This document shows, piece after piece, positions 1 to 6,917 of a stretch of DNA of 15,333 nt. The stretch spans positions 44,213-59,545 of the forward strand of contig DQIA01000074.1 in the NCBI GenBank assembly GCA_003525905.1. The letters are read 5' to 3'. The translations under genes were made by a program, and so were the position numbers. Each line of letters starts with the position of its first letter. The stretch's first letter is position 1. Under the pieces are notes generated by a model that was given only the letters and a program-made list of their open reading frames with translations, had not been told where the DNA came from and searched no databases. The DNA is from Clostridiales bacterium. Its GTDB lineage: Bacteria; Bacillota; Clostridia; Oscillospirales; Oscillospiraceae.

Positions 1-120
1 GTCGCTTCGCTCCTCGCAATGACACATCGGGGAAACGCGGCGTTGGGAATGGTGCGCTGCGCCGAATTAGCGAGCCGATTGCCGCTTCGCGGACGGGCGG
101 GGCATGCCCCGCCCCTACTT
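1..120. repeat. Extragenic repeat-like region with 20-bp perfect palindrome
   Basis: This stretch downstream of the mgl operon has no credible gene. It contains a perfect 20-bp palindrome at 95-114 (GGGCGGGGCATGCCCCGCCC). The first 25 bases (GTCGCTTCGCTCCTCGCAAT followed by GACAC) resemble short interspersed extragenic repeats I recall from gut Clostridia, cut by the window edge. The repeat-family assignment is from memory and unverified. The palindrome itself is directly visible. Confidence 0.45.
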
Positions 121-159
121 TTAATATAAAAACTCCTCCGGGCAGGAGGCCCGGAGGAG
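121..159 (-). terminator. Rho-independent terminator of the mgl operon
   Basis: Read on the minus strand, an 11-bp perfect GC-rich stem (arms 149-159 and 133-143, 5-base loop 144-148) is followed directly by TTTTTATATTAA. It begins 12 bases after the mglC stop codon at 172-174, so it ends the mglBAC transcript. Confidence 0.93.
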
Positions 160-171
160 CAGCTGTTGTCT

Positions 172-1257
172 TTACTTTTTGACGAGGTACTTGCGCATAT
201 CCAGAGAGCAGGCGACCAGAATGATGAGGCCCTTGATGATGTACTGCAGGCTGGAATCGATGGCAAGGAAGGTCAGCGCAGCGAAGATGATACGCAGGAT
301 GAGAACGCCGAGCACGATGCCGCTGATCTTGCCGGTGCCGCCGACGAACGAAACGCCGCCGATGACGCAGGCCGCAATGGCATCGCACTCATAGTTCAGG
401 CCGGTGGACTGCGTGATGGAGCTGATGCGCGCGCCCTCGATAAAGCCGGTCAGACCGTACATCACGCCCGCGAATGTGTGGACAAGGACCGTCGTGCGGA
501 AGACGTTCACGCCGGAGACATTGGCAGCCTCGGCATTCGAGCCGACGGCGAACATGTTCTTGCCGAACGTCGTCTTGTTCCACAGGAACCAGGTGATGGC
601 AAGCAGGATGATGGCATAAAGCACATACCACGGCAGGCTGACAGCGCCGATGGAGATCATCTTGCCCTTGATGAAGCTCGAATAACCGTCGGACAGGCCG
701 GACAGCGGCTGGCCGTTGTTATCGTTGAGCATGAAGAACACGAGGATCAGGCCATAGGTGATGAGCTGCGTGGCCAGCGTGACGATGAAGGGATGCAGCT
801 TGAACTTTGCAACGAAGAAACCGTTGACAAAGCCGATAATTGCACCGATGGCGATGACCGCAAGAATGGCGATGCAGATACCGGCCCAGGTGGGGATATT
901 CGGCATCCAGCTGAACATTCTGCGGGCAAGGTCCGTCTTCTGCAGCAGGGCGGCAGAAAGGGCAGCGGACAGGCCGACGACACGGCCGCCGGAAAGGTCG
1001 GTGCCCGTCAGGACGATGCAGCCCGCAACGCCGAGCGCGAACGGAAGGGACGCAGCGGCCAGCGAGATGATGTTCGTGATGGAGCCGATCTTCAGGAAGT
1101 TATGGTTGACGATGGCGGTGTAGATGATGAAGATCGCCATCAGGATGTACAGCGCATTGTTCAGAATGCCGTCCGTCCAGAAGCGGCGCTTGTCGCGCCC
1201 GTCCAGCTTGCGGTAGTCCGCAGCCGTATTGCGAATTTTTGTCACAGGATTTGCCAT
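172..1257 (-). CDS. mglC: Galactose/methyl-galactoside ABC transporter permease MglC
   Basis: This is the membrane channel subunit of a high-affinity galactose/glucose-type ABC importer (BPD_transp_2, ribose/galactose permease family). The 361 residues are very hydrophobic, with about 8-10 membrane segments beginning near residue 33. The family motif GTDLSGGRVVGLSA is at residues 85-98, and the conserved loop IGGVSFVGGTGKISG, which contacts the ATPase, is at about 299-313. It is slightly longer than E. coli MglC because of a charged, probably cytoplasmic N-terminal tail of about 30 residues. The start is supported by GGGAGGG eight bases upstream. It lies 15 bp after mglA and is the last gene of the operon, followed by a terminator. 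MglC is clear at family level. The exact sugar rests on MglB, which has the MglB calcium loop. Confidence 0.93.
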   Translation of the reverse strand: MANPVTKIRNTAADYRKLDGRDKRRFWTDGILNNALYILMAIFIIYTAIVNHNFLKIGSITNIISLAAASLPFALGVAGCIVLTGTDLSGGRVVGLSAALSAALLQKTDLARRMFSWMPNIPTWAGICIAILAVIAIGAIIGFVNGFFVAKFKLHPFIVTLATQLITYGLILVFFMLNDNNGQPLSGLSDGYSSFIKGKMISIGAVSLPWYVLYAIILLAITWFLWNKTTFGKNMFAVGSNAEAANVSGVNVFRTTVLVHTFAGVMYGLTGFIEGARISSITQSTGLNYECDAIAACVIGGVSFVGGTGKISGIVLGVLILRIIFAALTFLAIDSSLQYIIKGLIILVACSLDMRKYLVKK

Positions 1258-1272
1258 GACCGAGGCCCTCCC

Positions 1273-2775
1273 TTAAACGTATTTTGCTGCCAGCCGCATG
1301 ATCTCTTCCTGGCTGGTCGTTTTGGCATCCACTTCACCGGCAAGGCGGCCGCCTGACATGACAAGGATGCGGTCGCAGACGCCCAGAAGCTCCGGCATCT
1401 CGGACGAGACCATCAGCACGGTCTTGCCGCGGTTGGCAAGGTCGATGATGAGCTGATAAATTTCGTACTTTGCGCCGACGTCGATGCCGCGCGTCGGCTC
1501 GTCGAGCAGCAGCACGTCCGGGTCGGTGAGCAGCCAGCGGCCGAGAATGACCTTCTGCTGGTTGCCGCCGGAGAGGCTGCGGATCTTCGTCTCCTGAGAC
1601 GGCGTCTTGGTGTGCATGGCATCAATGGACCACTGCGTATCCTTCTTCATGGAGCGGTTGCTCAGCCAGATGCCGCGGCGGTGCTTTTTCAGGCTGGAAA
1701 TGACCGTATTCTCCCGGATATTCAGGATGGAGAAAATACCGGTCGAGCGGCGCTCCTCCGTCAGCAGGGCAAAGCCGTTTTTGATGGACTCGCGCGCATT
1801 GCGGTTGCGGCAGGGCTTGCCGTCGAGGGTGATGACGCCGTCCTTGCGGGTCATCACGCCGAAGATGCACTCGAGCGTCTCCGTGCGGCCGCTGCCGTCC
1901 AGACCGGCCAGGCCGAGGATCTCGCCGCGGCGCGCCGTGAAATTCACATCGCGCAGGCCGTTATACTGGCCCGTCAGGTGCTCGACCTTCAGGAAGGGCT
2001 CGCCCGGCTTGTTCGTTTTCGGCGGGAACTGATTGTTCAGCTCACGGCCGACCATCAGGCGGATGATATCGTTGACCTCCAGCTCGGCAGCCGGGCGGGT
2101 CGCGATCCACTGACCGTCGCGCATGATGGTGATCTCGTCGGAGATGCGCTTGATCTCCGCCATTTTATGCGAAATATAAATGATGCCCACGCCCCGGTCG
2201 CGGAGCATGTTGATAATTCGGAACAAATGCTCGACCTCGTCCTCCGTGAGAGAGGAGGTCGGCTCGTCAAATACGATGACCTTCGAACGATAGGAGACCG
2301 CCTTCGCGATCTCGACCATCTGACGCTGCGAAACGGGCATCGTGCTCATGATCCGGTGCGGATCGACATTGATGCCCAGCTCGTCGAATATTTTCATGGT
2401 CTCCCGGTACATTTTGGTCTCGTCGACCACCAGTCCGAGATGCTTCGGGTAACGCCCCAGCCAGATATTATCCATAACAGAGCGCTTCAGAGCCTGATTC
2501 AGCTCCTGATGGACCATGGCCACGCCATTGTCCAGCGCCTCTCTGCTGTTCTTGAAATTGACTTCTTTGCCTTCCAGGAGGATGGTTCCGCTGTCCTTGT
2601 TATAAATGCCGAACAGGCACTTCATCAGCGTGGATTTGCCTGCGCCGTTTTCTCCCATCAGAGCATGGACGGTTCCCCGTTTCAGCGTCAGAGAAACATG
2701 ATCGAGCGCCTTGACGCCCGGGAAGGTCTTCGTGATATCCGTCATCTGCAGCAAGATATCCTGATCCATATTCAT
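1273..2775 (-). CDS. mglA: Galactose/methyl-galactoside ABC transporter ATPase MglA
   Basis: This is the energy-coupling ATPase of the sugar importer, with two ABC domains in one 500-residue chain, the usual length for RbsA/MglA/XylG proteins. Domain 1 has Walker A GENGAGKS (41-48), a degenerate signature VSQRQ (148-152), Walker B VIVFDEPT (167-173, then SSL) and the switch His203. Domain 2 has a degenerate Walker A GLDGSGRT (291-298, Lys replaced by Arg), a perfect signature LSGGNQQK (401-408), Walker B LLLDEPT (422-428) and Ser in place of the switch His (VSSE, 456-459). This asymmetry is normal for carbohydrate ATPases, in which one site is inactive. AAGGAGG seven to eight bases before the ATG is a strong ribosome site. 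A hairpin separates it from mglB upstream, and mglC follows after 15 bp. Confidence 0.95.
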   Translation of the reverse strand: MNMDQDILLQMTDITKTFPGVKALDHVSLTLKRGTVHALMGENGAGKSTLMKCLFGIYNKDSGTILLEGKEVNFKNSREALDNGVAMVHQELNQALKRSVMDNIWLGRYPKHLGLVVDETKMYRETMKIFDELGINVDPHRIMSTMPVSQRQMVEIAKAVSYRSKVIVFDEPTSSLTEDEVEHLFRIINMLRDRGVGIIYISHKMAEIKRISDEITIMRDGQWIATRPAAELEVNDIIRLMVGRELNNQFPPKTNKPGEPFLKVEHLTGQYNGLRDVNFTARRGEILGLAGLDGSGRTETLECIFGVMTRKDGVITLDGKPCRNRNARESIKNGFALLTEERRSTGIFSILNIRENTVISSLKKHRRGIWLSNRSMKKDTQWSIDAMHTKTPSQETKIRSLSGGNQQKVILGRWLLTDPDVLLLDEPTRGIDVGAKYEIYQLIIDLANRGKTVLMVSSEMPELLGVCDRILVMSGGRLAGEVDAKTTSQEEIMRLAAKYV

Positions 2776-2804
2776 TTCATGTCCTCCTTACTTCCTTGGC
2801 CTGT

Positions 2805-2846
2805 TTGAAAATCTGAAAAGGAGGCTGCCGCCCTGCGGCAGCCTCC
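2805..2846 (-). terminator. Intercistronic hairpin/attenuator between mglB and mglA
   Basis: On the minus strand a 12-bp perfect stem (arms 2835-2846 and 2820-2831, 3-base loop 2832-2834) is followed by TTTTCAGATTTTC. It lies about 40 bases after the mglB stop and about 45 bases before the mglA start. The stem is strong but the T-tract is interrupted, which fits a partial terminator or an mRNA 3'-end stabiliser. Either would make mglB more abundant than mglAC. The role is inferred. Confidence 0.75.
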
Positions 2847-2887
2847 CCTTTTCGATTTCGATCAGTCAGAGTTTTTATGTCCGATGC

Positions 2888-4087
2888 TTACGCGGTGTAG
2901 GGAGCATAAGCGACATACAGCTTCGTGGCAACGCCCTCGGCGACGCTGTACATCTCGGTGTTGCTCTCAGCCGTAGCAGCGACGGCGTCCTTCAGAGCGG
3001 TGCCTTCGCCGACAGCCTTGGCGATCTGAGCGATGGCGGCAGCCATGCCCTCGGCATCCTGCTTGACGGTGCCGGTCATCTTGCCGTTGGCAATGAGCTC
3101 CTTGGCGGAATCGGTGGCGTCAACGCCGAAGACCGGGATGGTCTTGCCGGTGCCGTTGTTGTAGCCCGCGGACTCCAGAGCGGAGATGCAGCCCTCAGCC
3201 ATGTTGTCGTTGTTGCAGATGATGAGCTCGATCATGTTGTTGTTGCCCTCGTTGTACTGCGAGAGGTTCGTGTTCATGTAATCGAGTGCTGCAGCAGCGG
3301 ACCACTGGCCGTTCAGGTCGACCTGATAGCCGGAGGTATTGTTGGCATCGAAGTAGACAAGCTCGGGCTTGCCGGCGGCAGTCAGGACAGCATTGGCATC
3401 CTCAACGCCGTACTGGGTGCGGTAGATGGCCTCGACGTTTGCCTCGTCGCCCTTAAACATGGCGTAGGAGATCTTGCCGTCGCCGTTCAGGTCGAGCTCG
3501 TCATAGTGCTCGAGGACGTACTCGCCGATCATCTTGCCCTGCAGATGGCCTGCCTCGGGGGCGTCGGTGCCGACGAATGCGATGTTCTCATAAGCGTTCA
3601 GGACAGAAGCGGAAGCCTCGACGCCGTCCTCATCGACTGCGCGGTTGAAGAAGATAACGGGCACATCGCCGGCCAGCTCCATGATGCCCTTCGCGGTGTC
3701 GGAAGAACCGGAAGTGACCATGTTGACGATCAGCAGGTTATAGCCGTCAGCGATTGCGGTCTGGATGGCCTCGTTCTGCGTGGTCTGGTTGCCGTTGGAG
3801 TCGAAGTCCTGATAGGTAACGCCCAGCGCGTCCAGCTGTGCATCGAGAGCGGTGCGGACGCTGGAGATGTAGGTGTCGGAATAGGTGTAGTAGAACACGG
3901 CGACCTTCAGATCGGTGCCCACAGGGGTGTCGCTGTTGTCGGTGTTGTCGTTGTTCTCAGTGGCGTCGGAAGCGGGCTGAGAAGCGTCCGTCGGTGCCTC
4001 GGTCTCGTTGCCGTTGCTGCCGCAGGCGACCAGAGCAACGACCATGACAAGGACAAGAAGAAGCGCAAGAAGTTTTTTCATTGTCAT
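2888..4087 (-). CDS. mglB: Galactose/glucose-binding lipoprotein MglB
   Basis: This is the extracellular receptor that delivers sugar to MglAC. The 399 residues start with a lipoprotein signal peptide (lipobox LVAC, Cys22), then an Asp/Asn/Thr/Glu-rich linker to about residue 58, then a type I periplasmic-binding domain. Matches recalled from E. coli MglB include the calcium loop DLNGDGKIS (199-207), the sugar-ligand Asn in FFNR (146-149), NNDNMAEG (292-299) and PVFGVDA (318-324). The stacking Trp in the second lobe of E. coli MglB does not align clearly, so fine specificity is uncertain. GGAGG lies four bases before this ATG and ten before an in-frame ATG at 4081, so the start may be either. 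It is the first gene of the mglBAC operon and has its own promoter. Confidence 0.93.
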   Translation of the reverse strand: MTMKKLLALLLVLVMVVALVACGSNGNETEAPTDASQPASDATENNDNTDNSDTPVGTDLKVAVFYYTYSDTYISSVRTALDAQLDALGVTYQDFDSNGNQTTQNEAIQTAIADGYNLLIVNMVTSGSSDTAKGIMELAGDVPVIFFNRAVDEDGVEASASVLNAYENIAFVGTDAPEAGHLQGKMIGEYVLEHYDELDLNGDGKISYAMFKGDEANVEAIYRTQYGVEDANAVLTAAGKPELVYFDANNTSGYQVDLNGQWSAAAALDYMNTNLSQYNEGNNNMIELIICNNDNMAEGCISALESAGYNNGTGKTIPVFGVDATDSAKELIANGKMTGTVKQDAEGMAAAIAQIAKAVGEGTALKDAVAATAESNTEMYSVAEGVATKLYVAYAPYTA

Positions 4088-4106
4088 TCATCCTCCATAA
4101 ATTTCT

Positions 4107-4124
4107 GCGGAATCTCCGTTCCGC
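4107..4124. promoter_or_regulatory. Hyphenated palindrome in the mglB leader (GCGGAA-N6-TTCCGC)
   Basis: A perfect 6+6-bp inverted repeat with a 6-base centre sits between the predicted mglB -10 box and the ribosome site, close to the expected transcription start. It could be an operator bound by a dimeric repressor or a small 5'-leader hairpin. The sequence cannot decide between these. Confidence 0.4.
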
Positions 4125-4132
4125 GTAATTAA

Positions 4133-4160
4133 ATTTTAACAGAATTTGTACAAAAAACAA
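4133..4160 (-). promoter_or_regulatory. Predicted sigma-A promoter of mglBAC
   Basis: On the minus strand, -35 TTGTTT (4160-4155) and -10 TAAAAT (4138-4133) are separated by 16 bp. TG one base before the -10 box makes it an extended -10. The weak -35 box suggests activation by a regulator. It lies about 45 bp upstream of the mglB start, in the only substantial gap of the six-gene minus-strand block. Confidence 0.6.
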
Positions 4161-4256
4161 TGAGATTTCTTACGCAGGAAGGGTGAAAACTTCACATTCT
4201 TTGTTTTGGATGTCAAAAACAATGCGTCGAATTTGTGCAAAATGCGCATATGTCAA
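4142..4256. promoter_or_regulatory. Candidate regulator-binding repeats upstream of mglB
   Basis: The 14-base sequence GAATTTGTACAAAA (4142-4155) recurs as GAATTTGTGCAAAA (4229-4242), a 13/14 match in the same orientation 87 bp apart. One copy lies inside the mglB promoter spacer. Also present are ATGTCAA at 4210 and 4250 (40 bp apart), AATGCG at 4221 and 4241 (20 bp apart) and the inverted pair GTGAA-N3-TTCAC at 4183-4195. Such spaced direct repeats fit AraC-family regulators. Binding by the YesN-like protein encoded upstream is an inference. Confidence 0.4.
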
Positions 4257-5218
4257 CCGAATGAGAACAGTGCCTTCTGATTCTCGATGGTGAACATCGT
4301 CTCCTTCGTCACGGTGCGCGTCGCCGTGTCGAGCAGCTCCGCCGTGCGGTAGGTCTGCCCGTCGAGCAGATTGCACACAGCCTCGACCCCGAGGTAGCCC
4401 ATGGCATAGGGATTCTGCACGATGAGGGCCGAAACGGCCCCGCTCTGCAGCAGGTCGATGCACTTGACGTTCGTATCAAAGCCGACCATGCGCACGCGGC
4501 CCGCGAGGCCAAGGGAGTGCACGGCCATGGCCGCGCCGACGGCGATCGGCTCGTTGAAGCCGACGATCACATTGATCTCCGGGTGCTCCACAAGGAGCTG
4601 CACCGTGCGGACCTGTGCCGTCGTGGCGTCGGCGTTGACGTTGATCGTATAGATGTCCTTCACACGCGGGTCTCCCGCCAGCGCCTCGCGAAAGCCGCTC
4701 TCGCGCTCCTGCCCGTTGCGGCTGCCGAGATCAAAGTTCACGATGCCGACCGTCAGGCTGTCCCAGTCCGTCTGCAGGGCAGCGCGCCCGGCCATGCGCC
4801 CGGCCTCGACATTGTCCGTGCCGATGCGCACACCGACGCCGTCGGAGTCCACGTCGCTGTCGATGACGGCGATCTTCAGGCCCTGCTTGGCCGCGCGGGT
4901 GATTGCCTCGGCGTTTTTCGTGTAGCTGATGGCGGAATAGACGATGGCATCCGCACCGGCAGCGACGGCTTCGTCGATAAGACGGTTCTGCTCCTCGTAG
5001 TCCTCCTCCGTCTCCGGCCCGCAGATCGTCAGATCGACGTTATACTCCGATTTTGCGGCGTTCGCTCCGGCAAAGGCAGATTTCCAGAATTCCGTGTTCG
5101 TGGATTTGGCAATGAACCATACGGAGTTCTGTGACGTGACAGTCTTGCGGCTGCAGCCCGCCGTCAGAAGCACGGCGGCCGTCAGGAAAAGTGCGGCCAG
5201 CCGTTTAGCGTTTTTCAT
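4253..5218 (-). CDS. Sugar-binding lipoprotein of a three-component sensor (Peripla_BP_4)
   Basis: This is a 321-residue type I solute-binding lipoprotein related to ribose/galactose/YtfQ-type receptors. It has a signal peptide with lipobox LTAGC (Cys22), then a two-lobe sugar-binding fold with typical segments FIAKSTNTEFW (35-45), ADAIVYSA (89-96) and VGFDTNV (244-250). An in-frame upstream extension exists, but the start at 5218 directly begins the signal peptide, so it was chosen. It overlaps the kinase gene end by 14 bp, so translation is probably coupled. It is the last gene of the regulator-kinase-binding protein cassette, ahead of the mglB promoter. It is not adjacent to a permease of its own, and a full transporter with its own MglB follows. 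It therefore most likely feeds ligand information to the kinase, as XylFII does for LytS/YesN in Clostridium beijerinckii. It could also be an alternative receptor for MglAC. Confidence 0.85.
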   Translation of the reverse strand: MKNAKRLAALFLTAAVLLTAGCSRKTVTSQNSVWFIAKSTNTEFWKSAFAGANAAKSEYNVDLTICGPETEEDYEEQNRLIDEAVAAGADAIVYSAISYTKNAEAITRAAKQGLKIAVIDSDVDSDGVGVRIGTDNVEAGRMAGRAALQTDWDSLTVGIVNFDLGSRNGQERESGFREALAGDPRVKDIYTINVNADATTAQVRTVQLLVEHPEINVIVGFNEPIAVGAAMAVHSLGLAGRVRMVGFDTNVKCIDLLQSGAVSALIVQNPYAMGYLGVEAVCNLLDGQTYRTAELLDTATRTVTKETMFTIENQKALFSFG

Positions 5219-6917
5219 ACTCTGCCTCCTCCCGCACCTTCGGCATGCGGATATATACGCGCGTTCCCTCGTCGGGCACGCTGTCGATGGTAATGCCATA
5301 GGCCGGTCCGAAATAGATCTTCAGACGATCGTTGACGTTCTTGATCCCGATGCCGGTGTGGTCGCTGCGCTCCTTGCGCAGGATGGCCTGCACCTGCTCC
5401 GGCTCCATGCCGGTGCCGTTGTCCTCGACGGTAAACAGGATGTCGTCCCCGTCCGCGCGGCACGAGATGCGGATCTCCCCCTCATCCACAAGGCCGTTGA
5501 TGCCGTGGTAGATCGCGTTTTCGATGATGGGCTGCAGCGTGATCTTGTTGCACAGGTAGTCCAGGCACTCCTCCTGCACGTCGAAGGAATAGGAAAACTG
5601 ATTCTTATAGCGGTGGGACTGGATCTGCAGATAGCTCTCGGCATGCTGCAGCTCGCTGCGGATGGGGATAAGCTCGTGGCCGCGGCTGATGCTGATGCGG
5701 AACAGCCGCGCCAGCGCATTGACCATCTCGACGGCCTCGGCATTTCTCCCCTGCTCACACATCCACGCAATGGAGTCGAGCGTATTATAGAGAAAGTGCG
5801 GGTTGATCTGCGCCTGCAGGGCGCGCAGCTCCGTCTTGCGCAGGTTGACCTCCTCGGCACGCACCTGCTCCATGAGGCGCTGGATCTGCACGACCATCTG
5901 CCCGAACGAATCCGACAGCACGCGCACCTCGCGCGCACCGCCGACCGGAACATAGGTGAAATTGTCCGCATCCTGCTCGAACTGACGCATGGCTGCCGTC
6001 AGGCCGTGCATGGGGCGGGAAAGCGTGCGGAACAGCACGAAGCTGATGATGACGGCGGCCAGCAGGATACCGATACCGGAGGCGGCCAGAATGCGGCTGA
6101 CCTCCTGCACGCTCTCGGTGATGAGCTCCTCGACGAAGCTCACGCCGACAACGCGCCAATGGCTGTTTTCCAGCGAGGTGAGCGTATAGATCATGCTGCC
6201 GCTCTCGTTGCTGCCGTCCGGCAGGCCCGCGATGAGCGACGTGTTCTCCCGCTTGAGGTCGGAATAGATGAGCTGCTGCTGCGGGTGATAGATGATGTTG
6301 CCGCTCTGGTCCATCAGGAAGCAGTAGCCGTGCTGGCCGATGCCGACGTCGTTCAGGTAGGCGGAAATGCTGCTGAAGCTGATGTCCAGCGCGATCCATT
6401 CCTCGCGGCCCGGCGCATCGAGCGGCGCAACGAGCGTGACGACCCACGGATAATAGCCCTGAAAGATCGAGGCCACATGAGGCGTGGAGACATAGCCGCC
6501 GGCATAGTCGTCCATTTTATCGGGATCAAACGAAAGATTCTGATAGATCTCCGTGCGCTTTGCCCCGCGCGACCGGCAGTCCACAAGCCCGCCCGCCGCG
6601 TCATAGGTCGTAACGGCCACAACGTCCGGCCGGATCTGCAGGAAGGCGGCAAAGAAGTCGTCCCGGTCCTGCCGCGGATCCTCGAGCTTTCGCTCGAGCA
6701 GCTCCATGAGGCTGTTGACATCGTCCAGATAGTCCTCGACCGTCTTGCCTACCTGGGCGACGGACTGGCGCGCAGAGGTCTGCACGCTCCGGATGAGCGA
6801 GCGCTGATAGGTCTGCAGGAACACGGCCATGGCTCCCAGCACGATGGCCGTGATGGTACCGACGAGCGCCAGCACCAAAATGGATGTCATGCTCAGGCCG
6901 CGTCTTTTCCGCGTCAT
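5205..6917 (-). CDS. Sensor histidine kinase, YesM/LytS-like (dCache-HAMP-His_kinase)
   Basis: This is a 570-residue membrane kinase that probably phosphorylates the adjacent YesN-like regulator in response to sugar. The order is: membrane helix 11-34, extracellular sensor 40-270 with a Cache-like look (for example GYYPWVV at 154-160), membrane helix 275-298, HAMP 299-352, phosphoacceptor segment QINPHFLYNTLD with His374, N-box PIIENAIYHG (463-472), G1 DNGTGM (499-504) and G2 GIGIKN (522-527). The start ATG overlaps the regulator's stop codon (ATGA). GAGG lies nine bases before it. The end overlaps the binding-protein gene by 14 bp. All catalytic motifs are intact. The sensed ligand is not readable from the kinase alone. 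The binding protein downstream suggests an indirect, protein-mediated signal. Confidence 0.9.
   Translation of the reverse strand: MTRKRRGLSMTSILVLALVGTITAIVLGAMAVFLQTYQRSLIRSVQTSARQSVAQVGKTVEDYLDDVNSLMELLERKLEDPRQDRDDFFAAFLQIRPDVVAVTTYDAAGGLVDCRSRGAKRTEIYQNLSFDPDKMDDYAGGYVSTPHVASIFQGYYPWVVTLVAPLDAPGREEWIALDISFSSISAYLNDVGIGQHGYCFLMDQSGNIIYHPQQQLIYSDLKRENTSLIAGLPDGSNESGSMIYTLTSLENSHWRVVGVSFVEELITESVQEVSRILAASGIGILLAAVIISFVLFRTLSRPMHGLTAAMRQFEQDADNFTYVPVGGAREVRVLSDSFGQMVVQIQRLMEQVRAEEVNLRKTELRALQAQINPHFLYNTLDSIAWMCEQGRNAEAVEMVNALARLFRISISRGHELIPIRSELQHAESYLQIQSHRYKNQFSYSFDVQEECLDYLCNKITLQPIIENAIYHGINGLVDEGEIRISCRADGDDILFTVEDNGTGMEPEQVQAILRKERSDHTGIGIKNVNDRLKIYFGPAYGITIDSVPDEGTRVYIRMPKVREEAEYEKR

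Noticed and set aside
1273..2775. Degenerate second Walker A and missing switch His in MglA as a defect
   Set aside because: This asymmetry is normal for sugar-type double ATPases and not a sign of decay.
4183..4195. Catabolite-responsive element at GTGAAAACTTCAC
   Set aside because: It lacks the central CG of the usual cre consensus. It is kept only as a generic inverted repeat.
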